Part shown: piece by piece, positions 7,722-15,644 of the stretch
Layout: the number at the start of each line of letters is the position of its first letter
Numbering within the stretch: the stretch's first letter is position 1
Assembly: GCA_964539825.1 (NCBI GenBank)
Contig: CAZIKF010000061.1
Location: 1 to 19,957 of the forward strand
Reading direction: 5' to 3'
DNA length: 19,957 bases
DNA from: CAZIKF01 sp964539825
GTDB taxonomy: Bacteria > Muiribacteriota > UBA6191
Position numbers and translations under genes: made by a program
Notes under the pieces: model-generated
Told to the model about the DNA's origin: nothing
Databases searched by the model: none
What the model saw: only the letters and a program-made list of their open reading frames with translations

Positions 7722-8513
7722 TTGAAATCACTTCCAGCTTTAAATTACGAAATTATAGAGTTCTCCGAACACGCTTCCCTTCGCTGCGTCTGGATACCGG
7801 GTTGGGGCGGGTCTTCGTGGAGTTTGCGCCCCATTGTTGAGACTCTTGGATTTGGGGTCCATTGGCTGTTTGATCATCATCATGTTCAGCAGATTGGAAG
7901 GAACCGGCAGCTCAGTATTGAGGACATGGCCCAATCCATTGCTGAAACAGTCCCTGAGGAAAGTTCTCCCTGTCATCTGATTGGAATCTCCATGGGAGGG
8001 CTGATTGCTCAAGTATTGGCCCATAGTTACTCGGAGTTCATTCTCAGTCTCCATTTGTGCTGTACTACCAGGGGCGGGTCTGGAGGACATCGGCCAATCA
8101 ATGAAAAGGCGGCTAACCGATGGTGGGAACCGGTGCAGAAGGGAAGCGATTCCATACGCAGGGTTCTGGAAATTTGTGTAGCCCCTGAATACCGTTCCAG
8201 TCCTGAGTTTGAGGAGTATCTAAAACATTCAAAAAGTTCGCCAAAACCAGTAACTGGGAGTACTTTGCAGATGCAATGGAACGCGATGGAAAACTTTTCC
8301 TCCCTACCCCTGCTACAGTCCATTTCGGTAGTCTCCCACCTTTACGAAGGGAAGGACGATGTGGTCGTAGCACCCGGGGAAGGCGCGCAATTAGCACAGC
8401 ATTTAAAACCCGCGTCCCGGCATATTCTGCCTGGCGGTCATCTCTTTATGCTGGAAAAGCCAGTGGAATTTCGCCAGGTATTTCTGACAAACCTTTTAAA
8501 CGCCAGCTCCTGA
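7722..8513 (+). CDS. alpha/beta hydrolase (263 aa)
   Basis: A cytoplasmic alpha/beta-hydrolase-fold enzyme, somewhat like BioH or thioesterase/esterase members. The GWGGSSW loop (27-33) is the usual oxyanion-hole region after strand 3. The nucleophile elbow GISMGG puts the catalytic serine at S90. The acid is probably D212 or D213 (YEGKDDVV), and the base is H240 (GGHLFML), with spacing normal for the fold. The start is a TTG at 7722 preceded by a weak GGAA; no better start fits, and residues from about 20 onward are needed for the fold. The helicase gene begins 10 bases after its stop, so they are probably co-transcribed. Substrate unknown; a BioH role is not supported by any biotin gene here. 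Confidence 0.88.
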   Translation: MKSLPALNYEIIEFSEHASLRCVWIPGWGGSSWSLRPIVETLGFGVHWLFDHHHVQQIGRNRQLSIEDMAQSIAETVPEESSPCHLIGISMGGLIAQVLAHSYSEFILSLHLCCTTRGGSGGHRPINEKAANRWWEPVQKGSDSIRRVLEICVAPEYRSSPEFEEYLKHSKSSPKPVTGSTLQMQWNAMENFSSLPLLQSISVVSHLYEGKDDVVVAPGEGAQLAQHLKPASRHILPGGHLFMLEKPVEFRQVFLTNLLNASS

Positions 8514-8523
8514 GACTGAATCC

Positions 8524-10752
8524 ATGAATGAACTTCCCATTGAGAAGATTCGTGAAGCCTTTTTGTCTTCCCAGGATCGAATAAAAGTTGTCAGAGCGGA
8601 CACGGGCAGTGGAAAGACGACCAGAATTCCATTGTGGTATATGCAAAGGGGTATTCCGTTTGTACTGATTGAGCCCAGAAGAGTTGTTGTTCGCTCGATC
8701 TACGAGTACCTCAAAGGATTCTGCCCTGAAGGGAGCTTAGGCTACCAGGTTCGTTTTGAAAAGGAGATTCCAGCTGGGTGCCGAGGTTTAATAGTGACTC
8801 CCGGGATCTACTTGAATTATCTCAGTTCGTCCTCTCCCGTAATGCCAAAAGTGATCTTAATCGACGAGTTTCATGAGCGCCATAAGGAGGTGGATTTTCT
8901 GCTTTCTCTTCTACGGGTAAGAGAAGAGGTTGATCTCGTACTGCTTTCAGCCACCCTTGATTCTGAACGACTGGAGCCTTACCTGGATTTCGAACTCTTT
9001 GAAGGATTTCAGGGATCTTACCAGGTAGAAGTCACCTACGAAAATAAAGAAATAATACCGAACTCACGGAATCTTCCTGACCGTGTTCTCAGGGGGCTTG
9101 AGACCTATTCCTGGAACGTGGCCCTGGTGTTTCTACCAGGAAAGCGGGAAATATTTGAGGTACAGTCCCATTTAGCTGCTAATGGCTGTCTAAATGTCTT
9201 TCCAGTTTTCGGAGGGCAGAGCCTGGGAGAGTATGAGAAAGCCCTCAGAGGGCAGCAATCTAGAATATTACTGACCACGAATTTGTTGGAGAGCGCCGTT
9301 ACGGTAGAGGGAGTGGATCTGGTGATCGACTCTGGACTATGTCGAGCTTTGCGATATAGACAGGGCCAGGAGGTGTTAGGGCTGGAGGCCATTGCTCAAG
9401 ATGCCGCGATCCAAAGAAAAGGAAGAACGGGAAGAACTTCAGCTGGAACTTGCTACAGGCTCTGGCATCAAAAAGCTTGTCTTGAAGAGAGGACACTACC
9501 TGAGATTCTGCGTTCTGAGTTATCTGACTTGCTCTTAAGGGGAAACCAGATCGGGGTACAAGCGGCGGAGCTTCACTACCTGGATCCTCCTGAAACCTAT
9601 CAGTGGGAAGAGGCTCAGAAAAAACTCAGGTACCTTGGTCTATTGAATTCACCATCCGCCCTTGTGCGGGAGTTTACCGTATCTCCTGATCTGCTCGCCA
9701 TTATTTGTGTGTGCAAAAAGAGAGTTCCCAAATGTCTAAACTATCTCCTCTTTTTTATAGCATTGGTGGAATCATCGGTTTCGAAATCTCCACTGGCCTC
9801 CTTGAAGACTGATGAGAAGGGGGTAGCCCTCGATTGGGAGCTTTGGAAGATGACAGAGGGGGATCTGGCACATAAATTGGGTGTGGAATTTGGATCCTGG
9901 AAGAAGACCTATCAATCTTTACGGAATTCGTTTGGTTCGGATTCAGAGCCAGGTACATTTTCTCGCGAGGACCGAAGAGAGCTATTTCAAGTCCTGGGAG
10001 AGTTTTTCCCCCGTTCTCTTTTTTATCCCACCAAAAACAATCTCTGGAGGAATGATTTTTCCAGGGAGTGTTTAATGCCGGATTCGGTGGATTCCCAGTA
10101 CTTTGATGCAGTATTTGTCCTCAATCTCTTTGAAATACAAGATCAGCGAAGACGAAGAAATGTAATCGCTGAAGTTTTCTTGTGTCTTGAGAAGAAAGGA
10201 GGATTTCAGTTTCCTTCGACACGGAGGGAAGGACAGGCCCTGAGAATTCACGATGATCGGGCCTACCTTCGGTACAAACATTATTTTGGCGGCCTTTTTT
10301 TGAGGGAAGAAGAAGAGTTTCTTCATGGAGAGGAATTTATAGAGGTATTCAGTGATCCCGGTCTTTTAGAACCTCTTTTTCCCGGCATGGAGAAAAGTCT
10401 GTATTACTGGTGTCTTCTTTCCCAGGAGAAGAAAGAGGCTTTCCAGTCAAAGGAATATCTATCATCTCGTCTCAGGCAAGCAGGAGTTACCTGCTATGAG
10501 GACCTTGTGATGCTCTTACTGGAAGATTTTTTCCCCGGGGAATTTTTTCAGGAATATTCTCGCCTACAGAAGATTTACCCTTATGAACTTGAAGAGCCAG
10601 GGGGTAAATACGCCATGCGCTATGATCTTAAAAAGAAGGAAGTAACTTTCATACAGGAAAGAGGGCGAAAAGAGCCTTCCAAACTTCTCAGGAGCAGATT
10701 TACTTCCTGGAAGTGCCTTTGGTCGAGTAAGGGAAGATGTGTAAGTATTTGA
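8524..10752 (+). CDS. hrpB: HrpB-like DExH-box ATP-dependent helicase (742 aa)
   Basis: A superfamily 2 DEAH/RHA-type helicase. Motif I is DTGSGKTT (26-33), motif II DEFH (114-117, the HrpB form followed by ER), motif III SAT (142-144), motif V TNLLESAVTV (252-261) and motif VI QRKGRTGR (297-304). The motor core is complete, and a ratchet/winged-helix-like region follows (about 320-400). The protein is shorter than the roughly 800 residues I recall for E. coli HrpB. The tail has an LEEPGGKYAMRYD segment, perhaps matching the start of the usual HrpB C-terminal domain, but the remaining HrpB signature is absent and the last 30 residues are basic and unfamiliar. An RNA substrate is likely from the family, but the cellular role is unclear. 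The ATG has no strong ribosome binding site and probably relies on the hydrolase gene 10 bases upstream. It ends 4 bases from the converging recQ gene. The symbol is given for family placement, not proven orthology. Confidence 0.87.
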   Translation: MNELPIEKIREAFLSSQDRIKVVRADTGSGKTTRIPLWYMQRGIPFVLIEPRRVVVRSIYEYLKGFCPEGSLGYQVRFEKEIPAGCRGLIVTPGIYLNYLSSSSPVMPKVILIDEFHERHKEVDFLLSLLRVREEVDLVLLSATLDSERLEPYLDFELFEGFQGSYQVEVTYENKEIIPNSRNLPDRVLRGLETYSWNVALVFLPGKREIFEVQSHLAANGCLNVFPVFGGQSLGEYEKALRGQQSRILLTTNLLESAVTVEGVDLVIDSGLCRALRYRQGQEVLGLEAIAQDAAIQRKGRTGRTSAGTCYRLWHQKACLEERTLPEILRSELSDLLLRGNQIGVQAAELHYLDPPETYQWEEAQKKLRYLGLLNSPSALVREFTVSPDLLAIICVCKKRVPKCLNYLLFFIALVESSVSKSPLASLKTDEKGVALDWELWKMTEGDLAHKLGVEFGSWKKTYQSLRNSFGSDSEPGTFSREDRRELFQVLGEFFPRSLFYPTKNNLWRNDFSRECLMPDSVDSQYFDAVFVLNLFEIQDQRRRRNVIAEVFLCLEKKGGFQFPSTRREGQALRIHDDRAYLRYKHYFGGLFLREEEEFLHGEEFIEVFSDPGLLEPLFPGMEKSLYYWCLLSQEKKEAFQSKEYLSSRLRQAGVTCYEDLVMLLLEDFFPGEFFQEYSRLQKIYPYELEEPGGKYAMRYDLKKKEVTFIQERGRKEPSKLLRSRFTSWKCLWSSKGRCVSI

Positions 10753-10756
10753 GGAC

Positions 10757-12574
10757 TCAGGATCGCTGAGAATTGAGCAGTTCCAGGATCTGTTCCCCGT
10801 GTTGTTCCGTGCGCATTTTCCCGAATCCAAAGACTTCCTGTAACTCGTCCCTGTTGCGCGGATGTACTTCTACCAGCGAATACAGGGTTTTGTCACTAAA
10901 AATGCGAAAAGCGGGAATCCCCATTTCATCTGCTAATTGTCTTCTCCAGGTACGTACGGATTCTGCGAGATCCTGCTGAGTGGTAGAAAGTTCCGTGGTA
11001 CCGGTCGGTGGTGCCTTCTTTTTCTTCTTTTTCGCAATCTTGGTCATGCGGCCCTTTAAGTCTTTTCTGAGGCGAAACTCCCGATTTCCTTTCAATATTT
11101 CTCTGGACTTTGGGGTGAGAGAAAGCGTCGAAAACTCGCCGCCTATTTCCAGGTAGCCGCTGACTACTAGCTGTCGAAGGACCGAGCGCCACTGAAAATC
11201 GTCAAATTCTTGTCCAATTCCAAAGGTACTTAGCTGATGATGAGCGAAGCGGAGGACTTTCTCAGTCTCTTTTCCCCTCAGGACATCGATCACGTGACCG
11301 GAGCCAAAATTCTGTCCTGTCCTTGCCACGCAGGATAAGAACTTCTGGGCGGAAATCAAGCCATCCATGGTTTCTACGGGTTCGAGACAGGTATCACAAT
11401 TTCCACAAAGGTTTTCGAGAATTTCGCCAAAATACCCAAGAATCAGTTGTCTTCTACATTGCGTGGATTCACAAAAAGCCAGCATTTCTTCCAGTTTTCT
11501 GGTTTGGATTCGTTTGAACTGTTCGTTGCCTTCAGACTTCTCGATCATCTGTCTTCTCTGTACCACATCTTGTAAGCCGTAAACCATCCAGGCCTCAGCA
11601 GGTTGTCCATCTCTTCCCGAACGACCTGTTTCCTGGTAGTAGGCTTCCATACTGGAGGGCATATCGAGGTGTGCTACAAATCTGACATCTGGCTTATCAA
11701 TACCCATACCAAAGGCAATAGTAGCAACGATTATGATTCCCTCTTCACCTTGAAATCGCATTTGATTACGCGTTCTCACTTCATGGCTGAGTTTAGCGTG
11801 GTAGGGAAGGGCTGTAATCCCATGAGATTCCAGAAAAAGGGCTGTCTTCTCAACTTTAGCTCTTGAAAGACAGTATACAATTCCCGACTCTCCCGAATGT
11901 TCTTTCTGAATCCAGCGCAGCAACTGCTGAGCAGGACTATTCTTTAGATCCATTCTGTAATTGATATTGGGTCGGTCAAAGGAAGCAATGAAAGAGTTGG
12001 AGTCCCTGAGCTTGAGATTAGAGATGATTTCACTTTGTGTACGATTGTCGGCAGTTGCAGTGAGGGCAATGGTCGGAACTTCAGCAAAAGCGGAAGTGAT
12101 TTCGGCGATTCTCAGGTATTCCGGGCGAAAATCATGTCCCCACTGAGAGACACAATGGGCCTCATCTATCGCGAACAAGGCAATTTTTGCGGATTGTAGA
12201 TGATCAAGAAAAAACTCGTTAAGAAGGCTTTCAGGCGCGATGTATAATAGGTCAAGTTCACCCGATCTCAGCTCTCTTAGGACAGACTTTCTTGACTCAA
12301 AATCAAGACTGGAATTAAAGAAACGAGCGTTTACCCCCCATTGTCTTAGAGAGTAGACCTGCTCCTGCATGAGTGCGATCAGTGGAGATACTACGATTCC
12401 CGTTCCCTGTCGCAATAGGGAGGGAATTTGGTAGCAAAGAGATTTACCTCCCCCGGTGGGCATCAGAACGAGAGCGTCATGCCCCTCCACCACTGATTCA
12501 ATAATGGCCTGTTGATCCCCCAGAAACTGTGTGAATCCAAAGATATCGCGCAAGATGGAAAGGGCATTCGCCAC
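10757..12574 (-). CDS. recQ: ATP-dependent DNA helicase RecQ (605 aa)
   Basis: A full-length RecQ: 3'-5' DNA unwinding in recombination and replication-fork repair. Numbered from the GTG at 12574, the motifs are Walker A MPTGGGKS (38-45), DEAH (137-140), motif VI QETGRSGRDG (314-323), zinc-site cysteines C373, C390, C393 and C396 with the family's exact spacing, then a winged helix, a lysine-rich linker with six consecutive lysines, and a C-terminal HRDC domain (about 531-605). I chose GTG 12574 because it gives nearly the E. coli length (about 609) and a G-rich run precedes it by several bases. The frame stays open to a TTG at 12649. A much stronger ribosome binding site lies in front of an out-of-frame ATG at 12618. 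No frameshift is seen within the body. The gene is divergent from the 12785 cassette and convergent with the HrpB-like gene. Confidence 0.96.
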   Translation of the reverse strand: MANALSILRDIFGFTQFLGDQQAIIESVVEGHDALVLMPTGGGKSLCYQIPSLLRQGTGIVVSPLIALMQEQVYSLRQWGVNARFFNSSLDFESRKSVLRELRSGELDLLYIAPESLLNEFFLDHLQSAKIALFAIDEAHCVSQWGHDFRPEYLRIAEITSAFAEVPTIALTATADNRTQSEIISNLKLRDSNSFIASFDRPNINYRMDLKNSPAQQLLRWIQKEHSGESGIVYCLSRAKVEKTALFLESHGITALPYHAKLSHEVRTRNQMRFQGEEGIIIVATIAFGMGIDKPDVRFVAHLDMPSSMEAYYQETGRSGRDGQPAEAWMVYGLQDVVQRRQMIEKSEGNEQFKRIQTRKLEEMLAFCESTQCRRQLILGYFGEILENLCGNCDTCLEPVETMDGLISAQKFLSCVARTGQNFGSGHVIDVLRGKETEKVLRFAHHQLSTFGIGQEFDDFQWRSVLRQLVVSGYLEIGGEFSTLSLTPKSREILKGNREFRLRKDLKGRMTKIAKKKKKKAPPTGTTELSTTQQDLAESVRTWRRQLADEMGIPAFRIFSDKTLYSLVEVHPRNRDELQEVFGFGKMRTEQHGEQILELLNSQRS

Positions 12575-12741
12575 TTCAGTAACCCCCCAATAGAAAACAA
12601 GAACTTCGAAGAATACATGATATTTCCTCCCCTGACTATTGCTTTCCAAATGATTCAGTCAAGCAGGCGAAAAACCCAGCTAACCATCCCTGTAGAGAAG
12701 TCGTCTCTGGTATTTTAGGGGGTAGTCACGGATTTAATTAC

Positions 12742-12769
12742 TGCCCAGGAGCCTTCCTGGTGATGGGCA
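12742..12769 (+). promoter_or_regulatory. hairpin in leader of the 12785 cassette
   Basis: CCAGGA (12745-12750) pairs with TCCTGG (12755-12760) around a 4-base loop. Alternatively TGCCC (12742-12746) pairs with GGGCA (12765-12769), with AGGA/TCCT stacked inside. It ends 4 bases before the AGGAGG ribosome binding site of the first cassette gene, close enough to affect ribosome access if transcribed. A protein-binding operator is equally possible. The stem is stable but its function is inferred. Confidence 0.4.
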
Positions 12770-12773
12770 ATTT

Positions 12774-12779
12774 AGGAGG
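12774..12779 (+). promoter_or_regulatory. ribosome binding site of the small membrane protein gene
   Basis: A perfect AGGAGG lies 5 bases before the ATG at 12785 and 8 bases before the immediately following ATG at 12788. The 8-base spacing is closer to ideal, so translation may begin at the second methionine. It is among the strongest ribosome binding sites in the window and supports the short gene behind it being real. Confidence 0.75.
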
Positions 12780-12784
12780 TTAGA

Positions 12785-12973
12785 ATGATGGATTGTATTT
12801 GGCCTGGAATCTCAAATCTCAGTACTTTAAATGTCTGGGAACTTCTCACTTTGGTGAGCATTTTGGTCTCCCTTTTCTATTGCTGTGCCGCTATCCTCTA
12901 CTTGAGAAGGATTGCCCTGGGTCTGGAAAAAATCTCAGATAATTTAGGAGCACAGAAAAAGTCTGAAGAATGA
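12785..12973 (+). CDS. small single-pass membrane protein (62 aa)
   Basis: Residues about 18-40 (WELLTLVSILVSLFYCCAAILYL) form one transmembrane helix. A positive RR pair and an amphipathic, heptad-like stretch (IALGLEKISDNLG) follow, ending in a charged tail; by the positive-inside rule the C-terminus should be cytoplasmic. I recognise no family. It is credible despite its size: it has a perfect AGGAGG ribosome binding site, and its stop overlaps the next start as ATGA, a typical sign of translational coupling. As first gene of the four-gene overlapping cassette it may anchor or dimerise a partner encoded downstream. Confidence 0.75.
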   Translation: MMDCIWPGISNLSTLNVWELLTLVSILVSLFYCCAAILYLRRIALGLEKISDNLGAQKKSEE

Positions 12974-14322
12974 TTGTCAAATTACTTGGCCACGCTTGTG
13001 TCTATCTACAGATTGACGGCCATCATATTCTGATGGATCCATGGTTGGGAGAGACTCTCCTGGGGAGGTTCCGAAGATTTCCTGATCCGGGTCCCCTGAA
13101 TTTTGATTTCCCACCCCCCGATCTGCTTTTGATTTCACATCACCACTGGGATCACGTACATATCCCAACTTTGTTGAAGTTTGATCGTTCCACTCCGGTT
13201 TTGATACCAGAGAATGAACAGCTTGAGAGAATTTTCAAAATTCTTGGGTTTTCCAGAGTAAAGAAAGTTAGACCGTGGGAACCCGAGGAGTTTTCATGGG
13301 GGAAAGTCTGGCCTACCAGGTCAAAGGTACCTTTTGGAGAAGTCGGATACCTGGTGGAATCCTCCCAGGGAACTTTGTGGAATCTGGTGGACACGGTGTT
13401 TTCAGAAAAAGAGGTGTATCAAGCGATGGAGGTGACCGCAAAGCCGATCAGGCTATGCCTGGCCCCTTTTCAAAGTTTTGATGAAATGGGGGTCATTATG
13501 AGAGACCAGAGAAACTCTGAATCTATTCTGGCCAGGTCCAATGCGAGAGTGCTTTCCAAACTGGAAACTGAGTTGTTGGTGCCTTTTGCCGATGGTCTTT
13601 ACTACCCAGGTAACCCAGCGATGAACAAAATATCCTTTACCCATGATCCCTTTGAGTTCGTTGATGAGATCCATTCTTTTCGCGCTAAGCAGAATTGTAT
13701 TGTGCCGGTCCCTTTTGATGAGTTTTCCTTTTGTGAGGAAGACCTGCGGTTTCAAAGACCCCTGGGTTTAGAAGTTCAGACCTTACTGAGTTTGTATCAG
13801 CAATACCGAAGTCTGGATCCAGGGGAAAGCTACAGTGGGATTCCTGAAAGGGTAGATGGCCTTTGTTCTAACCTGGATATCGAGGAGTTGAAACTCAAGA
13901 CTCTTCGGTATTTTGAAGGCGGGATAAACGAGTTTTTTCAGCAGCCAGAAAGATTACCCCAGGGTGAGCAAATAAGAGTTGAGGAATTCTATCGACGAGA
14001 AGGTATCCGCTGGGCTCTTGAACTCGAAGGCGGCCAGAGAATTCTTGTACTCGATTTTACAACCAATCCAGGGAGTATCTTAGCAGGTGATTCTGAAGCA
14101 AACTGTGGATTGAAAATTCGAGCGGAAGATCTGTGCGCTTTATTGGATTCAGTGGAGCTTCTTTCTATTTTAACCCAGAGTTGTTCCGTCACCACATGGG
14201 GGCATAGCCCTCAGAAAGCCTATCAAAGTCTAAATGTCCTATGGTATGCAGGATTTGAGGATAAGGTTCGGCTTGAATCCTACCTCACTCAATTTCAAAG
14301 GAATGATATCCTGACTTCATGA
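12970..14322 (+). CDS. metallo-beta-lactamase-fold protein, UlaG/CMAH-like, atypical metal site (450 aa)
   Basis: The N-terminal 250 residues follow the MBL fold of the UlaG/CMP-NeuAc-hydroxylase-like branch: MIVKLLGHACVYLQIDGHHI, a DPWL turn at 23-26, then the motif HHHWDH with H57, H59, D61 and H62. The later ligands look altered. The usual histidine before the GY-strand is replaced (PTRSKVPFGEVGYLV, 115-129), GDT appears as VDT (140-142), and the VPxH position reads VPFAD (204-208). About 200 residues without recognised similarity follow. It may bind one metal, use non-standard ligands or be a non-catalytic derivative. No signal peptide; cytoplasmic. It overlaps both neighbours by ATGA (4 bases), so it is translated with the small membrane protein and the exported helical protein. 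Function unknown. Confidence 0.82.
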   Translation: MIVKLLGHACVYLQIDGHHILMDPWLGETLLGRFRRFPDPGPLNFDFPPPDLLLISHHHWDHVHIPTLLKFDRSTPVLIPENEQLERIFKILGFSRVKKVRPWEPEEFSWGKVWPTRSKVPFGEVGYLVESSQGTLWNLVDTVFSEKEVYQAMEVTAKPIRLCLAPFQSFDEMGVIMRDQRNSESILARSNARVLSKLETELLVPFADGLYYPGNPAMNKISFTHDPFEFVDEIHSFRAKQNCIVPVPFDEFSFCEEDLRFQRPLGLEVQTLLSLYQQYRSLDPGESYSGIPERVDGLCSNLDIEELKLKTLRYFEGGINEFFQQPERLPQGEQIRVEEFYRREGIRWALELEGGQRILVLDFTTNPGSILAGDSEANCGLKIRAEDLCALLDSVELLSILTQSCSVTTWGHSPQKAYQSLNVLWYAGFEDKVRLESYLTQFQRNDILTS

Positions 14323-15644
14323 GCTGGGTTTTCTTTTTTCTTGTTCTCTATAATTCTTTTTCAGAAGGCTTGTTGGGAACTGATGATTATCTCTTGGAGT
14401 TTTCAAGAAGAATTCCGCCTGAGGACTCGACCCGCCTGCAAAGACTCATGCGAGCCCAGACCTTTCAGAAGCTGCGAGAGCCTCGTCGAAGAAAGATAAT
14501 GAAGGAACTGGAAAGTTTCGAAGTAATGAATTCCTGGGCAGATCATAAACGGGAACTTTCCATTCTGCTTAAGTCGGATCTTCTTTCGAAGGCGGATAAG
14601 AAGAGATACTTTTATATGAGAGAATCGCTGAGAGAAGCGGGCCGCTCAACCCTAAAGGAAGAAGTAGTCACGGCTGTAAAGACTCTAATCAGGTCTGATT
14701 TCCTTCCCCTTTTATCGGATCCGGTTTTTCGATCCTATCTTAGTCCCTTGCTTGAGAATGGGCATCTGGAAAAACTATTCAATATAGCGGGAGATTACTC
14801 CTATTTTAGACACACAGCGGAATTTTGGGGAGATTGGTCAGAGAGTGTATTGCCTACTGCAACTACTAGTGATCCAGTTTTTCTAACGATCTCCACTTTG
14901 ATGCGCCTGGTAGAAGATTCGACCGATGACATTCGAGCGAAGGCTCGCAGGATTCGAGATTCAGAGTACTTTGAACCTTCTACTTTTGCGCTGGTTACCG
15001 AGGAGTTATACAGAGTTTTTTTGGAGATTATCTTAAAGCCGAAAACTGGCTCCGCTATTCAAAAAGTCATGGAGGAATACCTTCTTATTCCTGCCATCAA
15101 GAGAGCGCATATTGACTGGGAGAGCAGTCTTATACGCTCGATTCAGTCTCTGGATAACATGTCCGAGCAAAGCACCGCATCATTTCTCAGAAGCGAAGGG
15201 TTTCGGGTATTTGCCAATTCAAGATTTTCCTCTGCGCTATTGGAATTCCAAAAAGCAGGAGTTTTGAAGGACCTTCCGGAAATCTCCCGAGACTGGTCTC
15301 TTTTGTTAGATCCCCGTTTCAAAGAGGACCATGAAAAGGTGCAAAGTTTCATGAAGGCTGTAGAAAGGGAAAGAAGAAAGGAAAATACTCGTCTCAAAGC
15401 CTATGCCCAGCGCAAGAATTTCTGCTACAAAAATATGGATATTTTCATGGGAAAACGGGAGGAGTATAATTTGAAGTACAGGGAAGAAGTGGATCTTCAA
15501 ATGATACCTAAGCGTGAACGCTTCTTTAAATTGTTAGGAAACCAAACATTTCAATGTCCGGATTCAGGTCATTACCAATCCGGTGAATTCGGCTGGATCT
15601 ATTGCACGATTCATGGGAAGGCTCGATTTACGAAGTATGAATGA
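14319..15644 (+). CDS. exported or membrane-anchored helical protein with prepilin-like cysteine tail (441 aa)
   Basis: The N-terminus (MSWVFFFLVLYNSFSEG) is hydrophobic, like a signal peptide or anchor, although it lacks a positive n-region. The middle (about 20-350) is charged and helical with no family I know. The C-terminal 75 residues carry a distinctive module: C369-Y-x-N372, G378, E382-Y383-N384, then CPDSGHY (C413) and CTIHG (C429, H432). From memory this CYxN...EYN...CPxxGxY...CxxHG pattern ends many prepilin-like and type II secretion-like proteins of Candidatus Riflebacteria and relatives, where cysteines may pair or hold metal. Here it sits at the end of a long helical protein rather than behind a prepilin helix. 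The ATGA start overlaps the MBL-fold gene, and its stop overlaps the HEAT gene by 8 bases. Confidence 0.75.
   Translation: MSWVFFFLVLYNSFSEGLLGTDDYLLEFSRRIPPEDSTRLQRLMRAQTFQKLREPRRRKIMKELESFEVMNSWADHKRELSILLKSDLLSKADKKRYFYMRESLREAGRSTLKEEVVTAVKTLIRSDFLPLLSDPVFRSYLSPLLENGHLEKLFNIAGDYSYFRHTAEFWGDWSESVLPTATTSDPVFLTISTLMRLVEDSTDDIRAKARRIRDSEYFEPSTFALVTEELYRVFLEIILKPKTGSAIQKVMEEYLLIPAIKRAHIDWESSLIRSIQSLDNMSEQSTASFLRSEGFRVFANSRFSSALLEFQKAGVLKDLPEISRDWSLLLDPRFKEDHEKVQSFMKAVERERRKENTRLKAYAQRKNFCYKNMDIFMGKREEYNLKYREEVDLQMIPKRERFFKLLGNQTFQCPDSGHYQSGEFGWIYCTIHGKARFTKYE

Noticed and set aside
15583..15636. Longer HEAT protein from ATG 15583
   Set aside because: It would lie wholly within the preceding gene, adds no repeat-like sequence, and the ATGAATGA junction at 15637 fits the overlapping pattern of the cassette.
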